From Saprospiraceae bacterium (GTDB lineage Bacteria > Bacteroidota > Bacteroidia > Chitinophagales > Saprospiraceae), in NCBI GenBank assembly GCA_022841745.1, contig JALHQW010000001.1:184056-248055 (forward strand): a stretch of 64,000 nt of DNA, read 5' to 3'. Positions 34,541 to 43,202 of this stretch are shown here, piece after piece. The notes under the pieces were generated by a model. That model worked only from the letters and a program-made list of their open reading frames with translations. It did not search any database and was not told the DNA's origin. Within the stretch, counting starts at the first letter, position 1. Every line of letters begins with the position of its first letter. The position numbers and the translations under genes are program-made.

Positions 34541-37540
34541 CTACAGCTTAACCACTTTCCATACTACACTTAAATCAGTGGTTCGGGCATGGACGAAGTA
34601 AACACCTGTGCCAAGCTGGCTTATGTCAACTTTCAACAAATCCTTTTGGGAAGCGAGGAAAGTACCAGATTTCACTGATTTTCCAGTCAAATCCATCATT
34701 TGGTAGTCCACCATTTTGGCACCATTCATTTCGAGCTGGATGTTCAACTCATCCACTGCAGGATTCGGGTAAACAATGATATTTTCGACTGGGGTAGGTA
34801 TGCCAGGGTTAGTGCCGCTTACCCCGTTTTTGGTCACCTGAACCGTATCTAAAGCAAAGGAGGAACATCCGGTTGGGTTCGTCACGACCAAACTCACGAC
34901 GTATTCTCCTGACTGTGTGTATTGGTGGGTCGGGTTTTCATCAGTGCTAACCGTCCCATCCCCGAAATTCCAAGCAAAAGCAGTAGCGTCGCCAGAACTT
35001 GTATTCGTAAAAGCAATAGAAACAGGCGAGGCAATGTCAATGCTATCGGCTGAAACTTCAAAGCCTGCATCGGGGGCATCTCCAATGCCGTTGGCAGTCA
35101 CTACCACCATTGTCCGCTCGCAGACCTCATCCATCTCCAAAACCCAGTCATAGAAATAATAATAGGTATCAGTCGTATTGTCTGTTGGGCCAGTGATGGA
35201 GACCATGCCCGGCTGCACGATGGGGAAGTCAATGTCAGCAGTATTGATATATAGTGGTTTGCCACCCGTCTTGATGATGCTGTAGTCCAAGCCTGGGGAA
35301 ATATCCCATTCCAGTTCGACTTCTACCTCACCTACCTGATTTACATTCACGATTTTTTGTTCAAGCACATCTGAAAGGTTATTGAGCAGCTTGATTTGCC
35401 GAAGTCCGGTTTCCTCTGCATAAACCTTCACAGAACGCAGTTTAAAGGGCTGCGACACATTGAAACGCAGGCCTTCGTCCTCGTCATAAACACTATTTGA
35501 TGCAACATTTTTATTTGATAAGCCAGCTGGTACAAGGTATTTGGCTTGAGCATAGAACGTGTCGGCTTGCACAATGCTTGGTGTGGCGAAAACCATTCCT
35601 TGCCCTAATAGATTGCCTGTAAACGGTTCGTCGTACCAGGTAACTTCTGCCGTGCCTGGCCCATCGTATGCTGCTCGAAGTAAGGATTGGCCACCCTCGC
35701 AAAGATTAGTTGCGCCTTCCATCGTAGCTGACAGCCTTGCCTTATCAATCACATTCACCGTTTTTTCGATAATATTGTTCAATGGGCGCTCGTCTGCATC
35801 ACCATTGGGAGACAATAAGGTAATTCTTAGGCGATGCGTCCCCACTGGGACGTTCAAGGTTGGCAGGTTGATTTTTACCCGTTGGGTTTGTGCCAAAGTC
35901 CCTGTCCACTGAACCGTATTGGATACGCCGGCTATTTCATACTGGATTTCCATCGCTGTAAGTGTATCCTTGCCTGCATTCTCAAAATAAAGGATAGGCG
36001 ATACTTCTTCTTCGCAGGCTATCTGGGGAACTTCCGCATCCACTACCAGCACATCCTTTGAGACGTAGGGAGAAACGGGAACGTTGCCTTGTGCTACGAG
36101 GTAGTTGTATGCATCCAAAACATTGATGACGCCCATGCCAAACGTATTGTCCTCCCCCGGGAAACCAAGATCCCTGGCCGTATAATACAAGGCTAATTTG
36201 AAGTCCCTTCCAGTCAGATAAGGGAAAGCCTCTTTTAGCAAAAGGATGGCACCTGATACGTGTGGCGCAGCCATTGAGGTGCCGCTAAGGAACCCGTAAC
36301 CGTCAGGGATGCAGGAACGAACGTCAACGCCCGGAGCCGAGACCTCTGGTTTTATAACCAGTGAACTATCTGGGTTAGGGCAATGCGATGGACCACGGCT
36401 TGAGAAATTGGCTATGTTGAGGCTCGTTGAATTGCCGTTGAGGGCACCAATGGTAAATGAATTAACCAAATTCAGGTTGATGTTATGGGGTTGGGTAATG
36501 GTGCCAATGCCAGGGCCTTCGTTACCTGCCGAAAACACAACTGCGATACCTGCTGCTTCCATTGCAAGCACGATGGGGATATAGACACTGTAACAGTCTA
36601 GGGTATCAAGGTTGGGGTCATACCACGAGTTGTTGATGACATCGGGAATATCGTCAAAGGTATTGGGGTCGCCGTCGGGGTCAAGCGACCATTCAAAAGC
36701 TGCGACGTTGTCTTCTGTGCTGATTCCGCAAAGGATGGCAGCGCCAATCCACTGGGCATTGAAGGCCACGCCAATCGTATCGTTCGTCCTGCGCTCCAGC
36801 CCTAGAATAGTGCCGTTGACGTGCGTGCCATGATAGCCACAATCGAAAGGTGCCACACCTGGAAACTGGCTTTGGTTGTTAATGTTGTAATCAAAAAAAC
36901 TCGCATTGGCTGTCGTGTGAAAACCCCTGAAATGCGTGGCAATGGCAGGCACATCAGGATCCACGCCAGTATCGCTTGTAAAGGCCAACTGACCATAACC
37001 AGTATAGCCCATGGCCCAAAGAGCTGGTGCACCTATGACCGAAAGCCCAATTTCCCGATTGTTTGGCTCAACAGGTGGGGCGGGTGCCAAGGTCATGGAT
37101 TCCATTTTCAAAGGGCCGTTCAGCCCGATCCAGGCTATATCGGGCCTTTGGCTCAGTTCGGCTATCAGTTCTTTTTGCTGCTTCGCAAAAATGGCGTTTG
37201 CCAACCAAAAATTACGGACGGAATTGGCAAGGGTATAGGGTGAGGTGGAAATCAAATCAAGCAACCTTGACTGGGTAGCGGCTGCTTTTTCCTTTAAGGC
37301 AGAAATGACGGCCTTGGCCCTTTCATCCGACTTGGCCCTTTGCGCTGAAAGCTGTTGGTCGAGTGACTCAAGGTCAACTTGGTCAGCAAGGACGATATGA
37401 ACGTGGTGATAATCGTCAGGAAATTTGTCTATTTTTTCCAACAACTTCTTGGAGACCTTCTCCGTATTGAAGGATTGCGCAGCTACAAAAACTGGCAAGA
37501 AAGTCAAGGTGAAAAACAGGGTGTAAAAATTTCTTTTCAT
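34541..37540 (-). CDS. Secreted subtilisin-like S8 protease with PKD and T9SS type A domains
   Basis: 999 residues. Sec signal (LFFTLTFLPVFVAAQ), a pro-region (about 25-160) and an S8 domain with the triad Asp190 (TSDTGVD), His237 (YHGTHVNGT) and Ser422 (LSGTSMAAPHV); the oxyanion Asn is in VINNSWYD. Beta-sandwich domains follow, including a CARDB-like one (about 500-600), a PKD domain (AFAWNFGDGTVSTDENPTHQY, part shown, about 850-920) and a type A sorting domain (IIVYPNPAVDELNIQL ... GTGVYFVHARTTD). Exported and cell-surface bound or released. A -7 element TACCTTTG lies about 120 bp upstream. Confidence 0.94.
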   Translation of the reverse strand: MKRNFYTLFFTLTFLPVFVAAQSFNTEKVSKKLLEKIDKFPDDYHHVHIVLADQVDLESLDQQLSAQRAKSDERAKAVISALKEKAAATQSRLLDLISTSPYTLANSVRNFWLANAIFAKQQKELIAELSQRPDIAWIGLNGPLKMESMTLAPAPPVEPNNREIGLSVIGAPALWAMGYTGYGQLAFTSDTGVDPDVPAIATHFRGFHTTANASFFDYNINNQSQFPGVAPFDCGYHGTHVNGTILGLERRTNDTIGVAFNAQWIGAAILCGISTEDNVAAFEWSLDPDGDPNTFDDIPDVINNSWYDPNLDTLDCYSVYIPIVLAMEAAGIAVVFSAGNEGPGIGTITQPHNINLNLVNSFTIGALNGNSTSLNIANFSSRGPSHCPNPDSSLVIKPEVSAPGVDVRSCIPDGYGFLSGTSMAAPHVSGAILLLKEAFPYLTGRDFKLALYYTARDLGFPGEDNTFGMGVINVLDAYNYLVAQGNVPVSPYVSKDVLVVDAEVPQIACEEEVSPILYFENAGKDTLTAMEIQYEIAGVSNTVQWTGTLAQTQRVKINLPTLNVPVGTHRLRITLLSPNGDADERPLNNIIEKTVNVIDKARLSATMEGATNLCEGGQSLLRAAYDGPGTAEVTWYDEPFTGNLLGQGMVFATPSIVQADTFYAQAKYLVPAGLSNKNVASNSVYDEDEGLRFNVSQPFKLRSVKVYAEETGLRQIKLLNNLSDVLEQKIVNVNQVGEVEVELEWDISPGLDYSIIKTGGKPLYINTADIDFPIVQPGMVSITGPTDNTTDTYYYFYDWVLEMDEVCERTMVVVTANGIGDAPDAGFEVSADSIDIASPVSIAFTNTSSGDATAFAWNFGDGTVSTDENPTHQYTQSGEYVVSLVVTNPTGCSSFALDTVQVTKNGVSGTNPGIPTPVENIIVYPNPAVDELNIQLEMNGAKMVDYQMMDLTGKSVKSGTFLASQKDLLKVDISQLGTGVYFVHARTTDLSVVWKVVKL

Positions 37541-37656
37541 AACAGGATTGTATGGCCTGAGGGCTATAGTGCGGTGAATAAATTTTTGATGCTAACTAAA
37601 TCGCTTTTTGGAAAAATTGTTGAAGCGTCACGTCCCAATTCTGGATTGAACAAGGT

Positions 37657-37664
37657 CAAAGGTA
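37657..37664 (-). promoter_or_regulatory. -7 element TACCTTTG for the subtilase gene
   Basis: Fits TAnnTTTG on the minus strand, about 117 bp before the subtilase start; no clear -33 partner at the usual spacing. It would also serve the channel homologue downstream. Confidence 0.4.
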
Positions 37665-37793
37665 GCTGCTCAAATTCTATTTCTGGTGAAACATTGTCCA
37701 AATTTGTGCAGTTATGCGACCTTTCTCGTTTCTCAACCAACTTAAACCTTGTCTGAACTTACTTTTGGAAAAAAGGAAAGCAATTTCACAAGT

Positions 37794-37824
37794 TTTGCCC
37801 CATGAAGTCAGTTAAGTAACTTTG
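37794..37824 (+). promoter_or_regulatory. Full consensus promoter for the gldA unit
   Basis: TTTG at 37794-37797, a 19-bp spacer and TAACTTTG at 37817-37824. Transcription would begin near 37831, placing the inverted repeat at 37836-37950 right at the start of a leader of about 130 nt. Confidence 0.65.
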
Positions 37825-37835
37825 CCATTCGAATA

Positions 37836-37950
37836 CGGATTAGGTTCCCTACGGGAATGACAAAATATGGATTTTGGATTAGATGGCGTTCAAGAACTGG
37901 CCTTTTAATCCGCAATCCGCATTAGTCATTCCCGTAAGGAACCAAATCCG
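37836..37950. repeat. Inverted repeat in the gldA leader
   Basis: Outer arms 37836-37861 and 37925-37950 are reverse complements with two mismatches in 26 (core GGTTCCCTACGGGAATGAC). Inside, GGATTTTGGATTA pairs with TAATCCGCAATCC with two mismatches in 13. The inner arms repeat the word GGATT, as do the ends of the outer arms. The structure stops 14 bp before the GTG start of gldA. Confidence 0.85.
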
Positions 37951-37963
37951 AAATCCAACCACT

Positions 37964-38869
37964 GTGTCTGTAAAAGTTCAACATCTAACGAAGGAGTACG
38001 GCCCCCAGAAGGCCGTCAACGACGTGAGCTTCGAGGCCCGCAAGGGCGAAGTGCTCGGCTTCCTTGGCCCCAACGGGGCAGGCAAGAGCACGACCATGAA
38101 AATCCTCACCTGCTTTATCCCCCAAACGGCGGGCAAGGCCGAAGTCTGTGGCTTTGATGTGGAGAGCGACCCGTTGGAGGTGCGCAGGCGCATCGGCTAT
38201 TTGCCGGAGCACAACCCCCTGTACAAGGAAATGTATGTTCGGGAGTACCTTCAGTTCGTGGCCAAGCTGCACAAAGTGCCCAATGTAGCCAAGAGGGTAG
38301 GGGAAATGGTGGAACTGACGGGGCTTGGACGTGAGCAGCACAAGCTAATCAGTTCATTGTCAAAAGGATATCGGCAGCGGGTGGGCCTTGCCCAGGCCAT
38401 GCTGCACGACCCCGAAGTGCTTATACTCGACGAGCCTACCAGTGGCCTCGACCCCAACCAATTGGTGGAAATCCGAAGTGTCATCAAACAGTTGGGCAAG
38501 GAGAAAACCGTGATTTTCAGCACCCATATCATGCAAGAGGTGCAAGCCCTTTGCGACCGGGTGCTGATCATCAACAAGGGTAAAATCGTGGCTAACGATG
38601 CCATTGGCCAGTTGCAGAACCGTGTCAGTGGTGAATTGGTGGTCACGGTGGAGTTTCAGCAAGCGGTAAACGTCAATAAATTCCAGCAAATCAAGCACGT
38701 AAAGCGCACCGAATCGTTGGGGGGCAACCGTTGGCACATCGTTGCCGATGGCACCAAAGACATTCGGGGCGATATTTTCCGGTTTTCGGTTGAAAATAAC
38801 CTGACCTTGCTCGAAATGCACAAAGAGGTGGTCAGTGTGGAGGATGTGTTTACGGAACTGACAAAATGA
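37964..38869 (+). CDS. gldA: Gliding-associated ABC transporter ATPase GldA
   Basis: ATP-binding subunit of the Gld ABC transporter needed for gliding in some Bacteroidota. I set the start at the GTG of VSVKVQHLTKEYG because the longer frame is translated inverted repeat. Walker A GPNGAGKST, Q-loop CFIPQTAG, signature LSKGYRQRVGLAQAM (the LSxGxxQR form common in this subfamily) and Walker B VLILDEPTSGLDP are all intact, followed by the H-loop STHIMQE. About 301 residues, normal for GldA. It is followed by an unknown exported protein and gldF on the same strand. Confidence 0.9.
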   Translation: MSVKVQHLTKEYGPQKAVNDVSFEARKGEVLGFLGPNGAGKSTTMKILTCFIPQTAGKAEVCGFDVESDPLEVRRRIGYLPEHNPLYKEMYVREYLQFVAKLHKVPNVAKRVGEMVELTGLGREQHKLISSLSKGYRQRVGLAQAMLHDPEVLILDEPTSGLDPNQLVEIRSVIKQLGKEKTVIFSTHIMQEVQALCDRVLIINKGKIVANDAIGQLQNRVSGELVVTVEFQQAVNVNKFQQIKHVKRTESLGGNRWHIVADGTKDIRGDIFRFSVENNLTLLEMHKEVVSVEDVFTELTK

Positions 38870-38899
38870 TTCGGGCAAAACAGCCCAAAAATTCTTTGG

Positions 38900-39583
38900 A
38901 TGATATTCATGCAGAAAGTTAAAACCATAGCCTTGTTGTTGCTGAGTGTTGGGCAGTTGTTTGGCCAAGACACCAGTCTGCTCACCAAGAATTACCGCTT
39001 TACTAATGGCGTTTACTTCAACCTCGAACAACTGAAGGCCGACCAGCCAGCATTTCCGATGTCCAAGTTGGTTGTTCATTCGTTTACAAATCCACAGACT
39101 TCCCTGACACAGATTGACTCGATTTTTCTGAAAGGTACCAAGCAAACTATCCCGCTTGATTCGATTTGGGCGATTTGCGTGGACGGTGTTCCGGCCATTC
39201 GGGTGCCAAGTGGCGAGATAAACAAGGAATTGCCCAATTTTGCGGCCTTGAAGTTGCGGGGTAAAATCTGCTATTACACCTACCCCGATTACAGGACCAA
39301 GAAAGTGAGAGTAGCAGCCTATAATCCATTGACGGGGAGACCCTTCCGGCAAGGTTATGTGGAGCGTGAACAGGAGGTTTTTATTGAAAAAATCCTTCAT
39401 TTTCAAAATGGTGAGGTGAAGGATTTTACCGTGGAAAGTCTTCTGACATGGATTCAGGACGACCCGTTGTTGGTGGAAACCCTGACAGAGTTGCCCAAGG
39501 AAGAACAACAGGAGAAACTTTTCAAATGCTTGCTGATTTATGTGGACAGGAACCCAGCTTATATAATGATGAATGATGAATGA
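38900..39583 (+). CDS. Hypothetical exported protein between gldA and gldF
   Basis: 227 residues with a Sec signal (IALLLLSVGQLFGQ; ATG at 38909 is an equal alternative start). The body is beta-rich (LPLDSIWAICVDGVPAIRVP-like text, RGKICYYTYPDYRTKKVRV) and ends in a helical part; the last residues MMNDE are encoded by ATGATGAATG repeat DNA of the kind found between genes. No family recognised. Its place inside the gld unit, 30 bp after gldA and overlapping the frame before gldF, suggests co-expression. Confidence 0.75.
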   Translation: MIFMQKVKTIALLLLSVGQLFGQDTSLLTKNYRFTNGVYFNLEQLKADQPAFPMSKLVVHSFTNPQTSLTQIDSIFLKGTKQTIPLDSIWAICVDGVPAIRVPSGEINKELPNFAALKLRGKICYYTYPDYRTKKVRVAAYNPLTGRPFRQGYVEREQEVFIEKILHFQNGEVKDFTVESLLTWIQDDPLLVETLTELPKEEQQEKLFKCLLIYVDRNPAYIMMNDE

Positions 39584-39636
39584 AGAGACTCTCTCCTTTT
39601 TCCTTTAACCTTTTTCCTTTTTACTTAAGAAAATCC

Positions 39637-40368
39637 ATGCTGACCATATTTTTCAAGGAAATCAATACATTTTTCAGCTCGCTCATTGGCTATATTGTCA
39701 TTGGGGTGTTCCTGACCATTTTGGGGCTCATCATGTTCGTGTTCCCTGACACCAGCCTGCTGAACTATAATTACGCCACGCTCGACCAGTTATTCGATAT
39801 CGCTCCTATGGTTTTCGTCTTCCTCATTCCAGCGGTGACTATGCGTTCTTTTGCCGAGGAAACCCAAACTGGCACCATTGAGTTGTTGGCCACCCGGCCC
39901 TTGAGCGACCTCCAGATTGTGTTGGGTAAGTTTCTGGCTTGCCTCGCCTTGGCGGTGATTGCTCTGTTGCCCACCCTCCTTTATTATATAGCTGTCTATC
40001 AGTTGGGAAGCCCGAAAGGCAACCTCGACAGTGGTGCCATACTTGGTTCCTATATCGGATTGATAGCATTGGCAGCGGCTTTCGTGGCCATCGGTGTGTT
40101 TGCTTCCTCCATCACCAACCACCAGATAGCAAGCTTTGTCATGGCCGTGTTCCTATGCTTTTTGGTGCATTGGGGCTTCATGTTCCTCAGTAAGCTCCCC
40201 ATTTTCGTGGGCCGAGTGGACGACGTGGTGCAGATGCTCGGCATTGACTACCATTACGCCTCCATCAGCCGTGGTGTGATTGATACACGGGATGTGATTT
40301 ATTTCTTGTCGGTTATTGGGGTGTTTGTTGCGATGACGGTGACTTCGTTGGAGCGACGTAAATGGTGA
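39637..40368 (+). CDS. gldF: Gliding-associated ABC transporter permease GldF
   Basis: Membrane subunit partner of GldA. The start at 39637 (MLTIFFKEINTFFSSLIGYI) matches the usual GldF opening; the frame could begin 57 bases earlier but those codons are low-complexity CCTTTTT repeats. About 244 residues with six likely membrane segments, including IGYIVIGVFLTILGLIMFVF, MVFVFLIPAVTMRSFAEE (the MRS-AEE element of ABC-2 permeases) and FLACLALAVIALLPTLLYYI. gldG, normally next, is absent here; the next gene is on the other strand with its stop only 5 bp away. Confidence 0.88.
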   Translation: MLTIFFKEINTFFSSLIGYIVIGVFLTILGLIMFVFPDTSLLNYNYATLDQLFDIAPMVFVFLIPAVTMRSFAEETQTGTIELLATRPLSDLQIVLGKFLACLALAVIALLPTLLYYIAVYQLGSPKGNLDSGAILGSYIGLIALAAAFVAIGVFASSITNHQIASFVMAVFLCFLVHWGFMFLSKLPIFVGRVDDVVQMLGIDYHYASISRGVIDTRDVIYFLSVIGVFVAMTVTSLERRKW

Positions 40369-40373
40369 GTTGT

Positions 40374-41296
40374 TTATTTGGCAACCACAATTTTACCACT
40401 GCTGATAATTTCCCCATTTCTTGCCTTGTCCAAATGGCGAAGCATCCAAAAATACATGCCATCAGTCACGTTTCCTATATGGAAACTGGCCATGTCTTGC
40501 CCTATATCTATGTTCTCCTGCCTGATTAACTGCCAGTAAGGTCGAACAAAGACCATTCGCTTGAAGGAAAACTGTCATCAGGCATCAGTAAGTTAACGAT
40601 GCCGTTTGTGGGATTTGGAAAGACGTTTATAGTTGGTTGCTTATAACTCTCGTCTGTTGAGGATGGTGCGCATGCATCTCCATAAACTTGGAAAACACCG
40701 GCATCTGGAGTTTCATAGCAGGTAATATTGGTGATGAAGCAAGGTTCGCCTACAGTAATGCATTCAAGTGGGAATAGAAGTGGGTTTTCACCTGCTGTTC
40801 CAATTCCTTTGAAAATTATTGCATCAATTGGGCTCCACCAAATTGGTACATTCGAAGTGATTGTGACCACTTGGTACTCCACTAAATCGGGTACAACAGC
40901 ATTTACCATCACGGTGACAGAATCTACACCCCATGCCTGTTCGCATACTGCTAATTGGTAGGATTCCCCCGCCTGCAATGAAAAATCATACAGCATTTGA
41001 AAATCATTTAATAGGTTGTCATAGAGGTAAACCTTGTCTCCTTCTTGGTAAGAAAAATATTCATTTTCACATGATGGGAACCCTGTGCATACTCCACTCC
41101 TTACCTTTGTGCAATATTTGCCAAGGATGGTGGAATCTTCTTTGACCTCATACTCATAAGTGAAAAACGTATTATTGCTTGGGTCGCAGGATTCTTCAAT
41201 AAAATACCATTTAGCGCCCAATGGGGCAAAGGTGAATTGGCCAACCAATATGGTTGATAATAGGAGTAAACTGACGGAAATGACGATGGTCTTCAT
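40374..41296 (-). pseudogene. T9SS cargo protein with sorting domain split by a frameshift
   Basis: The first frame (from 41296) has a Sec signal (VISVSLLLLSTILVGQ), a Cys-rich beta domain with ESCDPSNNTFFTYEY, and the beginning of a type A sorting domain (INVFPNPTNGIVNL ... WSLFDLTG) but then reads S-stop. The remaining part of the domain, QLIRQENIDIG ... VTDGMYFWMLRH ... SSGKIVVAK, is in the next frame and ends at 40374. One missing C near 40530-40534 (GGCAG for GGCCAG) explains the break. As written, the product would lack most of its secretion signal. Sequence error or real mutation. Confidence 0.8.
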
Positions 41297-41491
41297 GACA
41301 ATTTAGTGTATAATTGAAAAAGATTTAGTGGAAACTAAGTCCCCATTCTTGCTTATCAGAACCTACCAGGTCGCCAGCATGAATAAAATGAATGTTAGAG
41401 GATTTCTAATTCGACTAAAATAGAATGGCGGCAATCACAAATAATATGTGGTTGCCACCAAGCGATAAATTCAGCGAATCCGAACCATTGT

Positions 41492-42925
41492 TCAGGCTCC
41501 CTCGTGCTGCTTTTTAAAATAATAATAAAACGGCGTCCCCAAAGCAATCAAAAACAACCCGATTCCCGCCTCTCTTGGCTGCTGTATCAAGGTATTGATG
41601 AGCAAGCCGGCACAGAACACCAAGAACAGAATGGGTACGACTGGGTAGCCGATTACCTTGTAAGTGCGCACGGCATTGGGCATTCTTTTGCGAAGCACGA
41701 ACACACCTGCCACCACCAAGGCATAGAAAATGAACTGGGCGAATACCAGCATATCCGTCAATTGGTCGAAAGTACCAGAGAAGACAAGGACACAGGACCA
41801 AATAGCAAAAATGATGAGGGAATTGGTAGGCACCTTGAACTTGGGGTGAACGAAGGCCGCTGATTTGAAGAACTGGCCTTTCTTCGCCATTGCATAATAA
41901 ATACGGGCAGAGGTTAGAATCGTTGAATTGGTGCAGCCTGCCGTGGTCAATACAATGAGCACGGATATGGCAAAAGCACCACCATCGCCCATGAACTTGC
42001 GGATGACCTCCACGGCGGCAACGCCGTTTTCGGAATTGGCAACGGCCATCATCTCGTCAATGGGCATCACATAGAGATAGGCCATGTTGACCAGCACATA
42101 AATGGCCATGACGATGAGCACGCCGAAAATCAGGATTTTTGGGATGTTCCGATGTGGGTCCTTGATTTCATCACCAACAAAGCCGATGTTGATCCAGCCC
42201 TCATAGGCCCAAAAAGAGGCCAACATGGTGATGAACAACACTTTAAGGAATCCGAAACTTTCCCCCATTTTGTCGGGCGGGTAGGTGCTGGCATCGGTGG
42301 TGAGGTTGGCGAAACTGCCGCCACTCATGGTAAAGGCCATTACGATGATTGCCAATAAGCTGACGACCACAATGATGGTGATGATATTGCTGACGGTGCC
42401 TCCTTCCCTGACGCCCCGGTAGTTAATCGCTGTAAGTAAAACGATAAGTCCTACTGCAGCCAGTTTTACACCCAAGTTGGCGAAAGGGGTGAAAATCCAA
42501 AGGACTTTCATGGTTTCCCATTCTCCCCCCAAAATTGGTAACGGATAGACTGCATTCAAAGACTGCGCAAATACGTAGGCAATGGCCGCCGTGCTTGCCG
42601 ACTGGATACAAGCGAAACTGGCCCATCCATAGAAATAGCCGTATTTCTCCCCATAAATCTCCCGAAGGTAAACAAAGGATCCGCCGGATTCCGGCAGCAA
42701 CATGGCGATTTCGGCAAGGGTAAGTACACCGAAAAGGGTGACGAGGCCCGCCAATATCCAGGCTATGATGAGCAGCTCCGGTGATTCGCAGGCAAGTGAC
42801 ATGGGTGCCACTTTTTTGTAAACGCCAGAGCCAATGATGGAACTGATGATGAGGATGATGCCCGTGCCAAGGCCGAAGTATTTGACAAGTTCAGGTTTTT
42901 GCTCGCCGGAAGGTTTATGGTCCAT
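41492..42925 (-). CDS. APC-family amino acid permease
   Basis: 477 residues with about twelve membrane segments. The opening GLGTGIILIISSIIGSGVYKKV has the GSG substrate-binding turn of TM1 in LAT/APC transporters; FWAYEGWINIGFVGDEIKDPHRNIPK is the conserved TM6-loop signature. It belongs to the amino-acid/polyamine/organocation superfamily and is likely an amino-acid exchanger or importer in the inner membrane; the substrate cannot be told. Single gene. Confidence 0.92.
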   Translation of the reverse strand: MDHKPSGEQKPELVKYFGLGTGIILIISSIIGSGVYKKVAPMSLACESPELLIIAWILAGLVTLFGVLTLAEIAMLLPESGGSFVYLREIYGEKYGYFYGWASFACIQSASTAAIAYVFAQSLNAVYPLPILGGEWETMKVLWIFTPFANLGVKLAAVGLIVLLTAINYRGVREGGTVSNIITIIVVVSLLAIIVMAFTMSGGSFANLTTDASTYPPDKMGESFGFLKVLFITMLASFWAYEGWINIGFVGDEIKDPHRNIPKILIFGVLIVMAIYVLVNMAYLYVMPIDEMMAVANSENGVAAVEVIRKFMGDGGAFAISVLIVLTTAGCTNSTILTSARIYYAMAKKGQFFKSAAFVHPKFKVPTNSLIIFAIWSCVLVFSGTFDQLTDMLVFAQFIFYALVVAGVFVLRKRMPNAVRTYKVIGYPVVPILFLVFCAGLLINTLIQQPREAGIGLFLIALGTPFYYYFKKQHEGA

Positions 42926-43202
42926 TTTGTTGCTTTGAATGGTAACTGAATAGCGATAGGTGTTATTGGGGAAAAATTTTCAATTTCCACAAAAAAACCT
43001 CCTAAGTAGTTACTTTGAACGAATGTCGGGCGAAAGATGAGAAAGTTCTTCGATTATTTATCCAAACCTTTGTTTCGATGGAATTCAAAAGCGCAACTGT
43101 AAAGTTGTTTGGCACTGATTTGAATGAAAAATAGCATCTAAACCTGCTTTTATTTACTTTTGTACGGTTGGGGCATTCTGAATTCCAATCCATCCGCTGC
43201 TT

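Noticed and set aside
37883..37963. Upstream ATG for gldA
   Set aside because: The extra 27 residues would be translated inverted repeat; ABC proteins of this kind begin at the SVKVQHLTKEYG region.
38360..39508. 382-aa open frame on the minus strand
   Set aside because: It lies opposite gldA and the protein after it, both with clear motifs or signal peptide; its sequence has no domain character.
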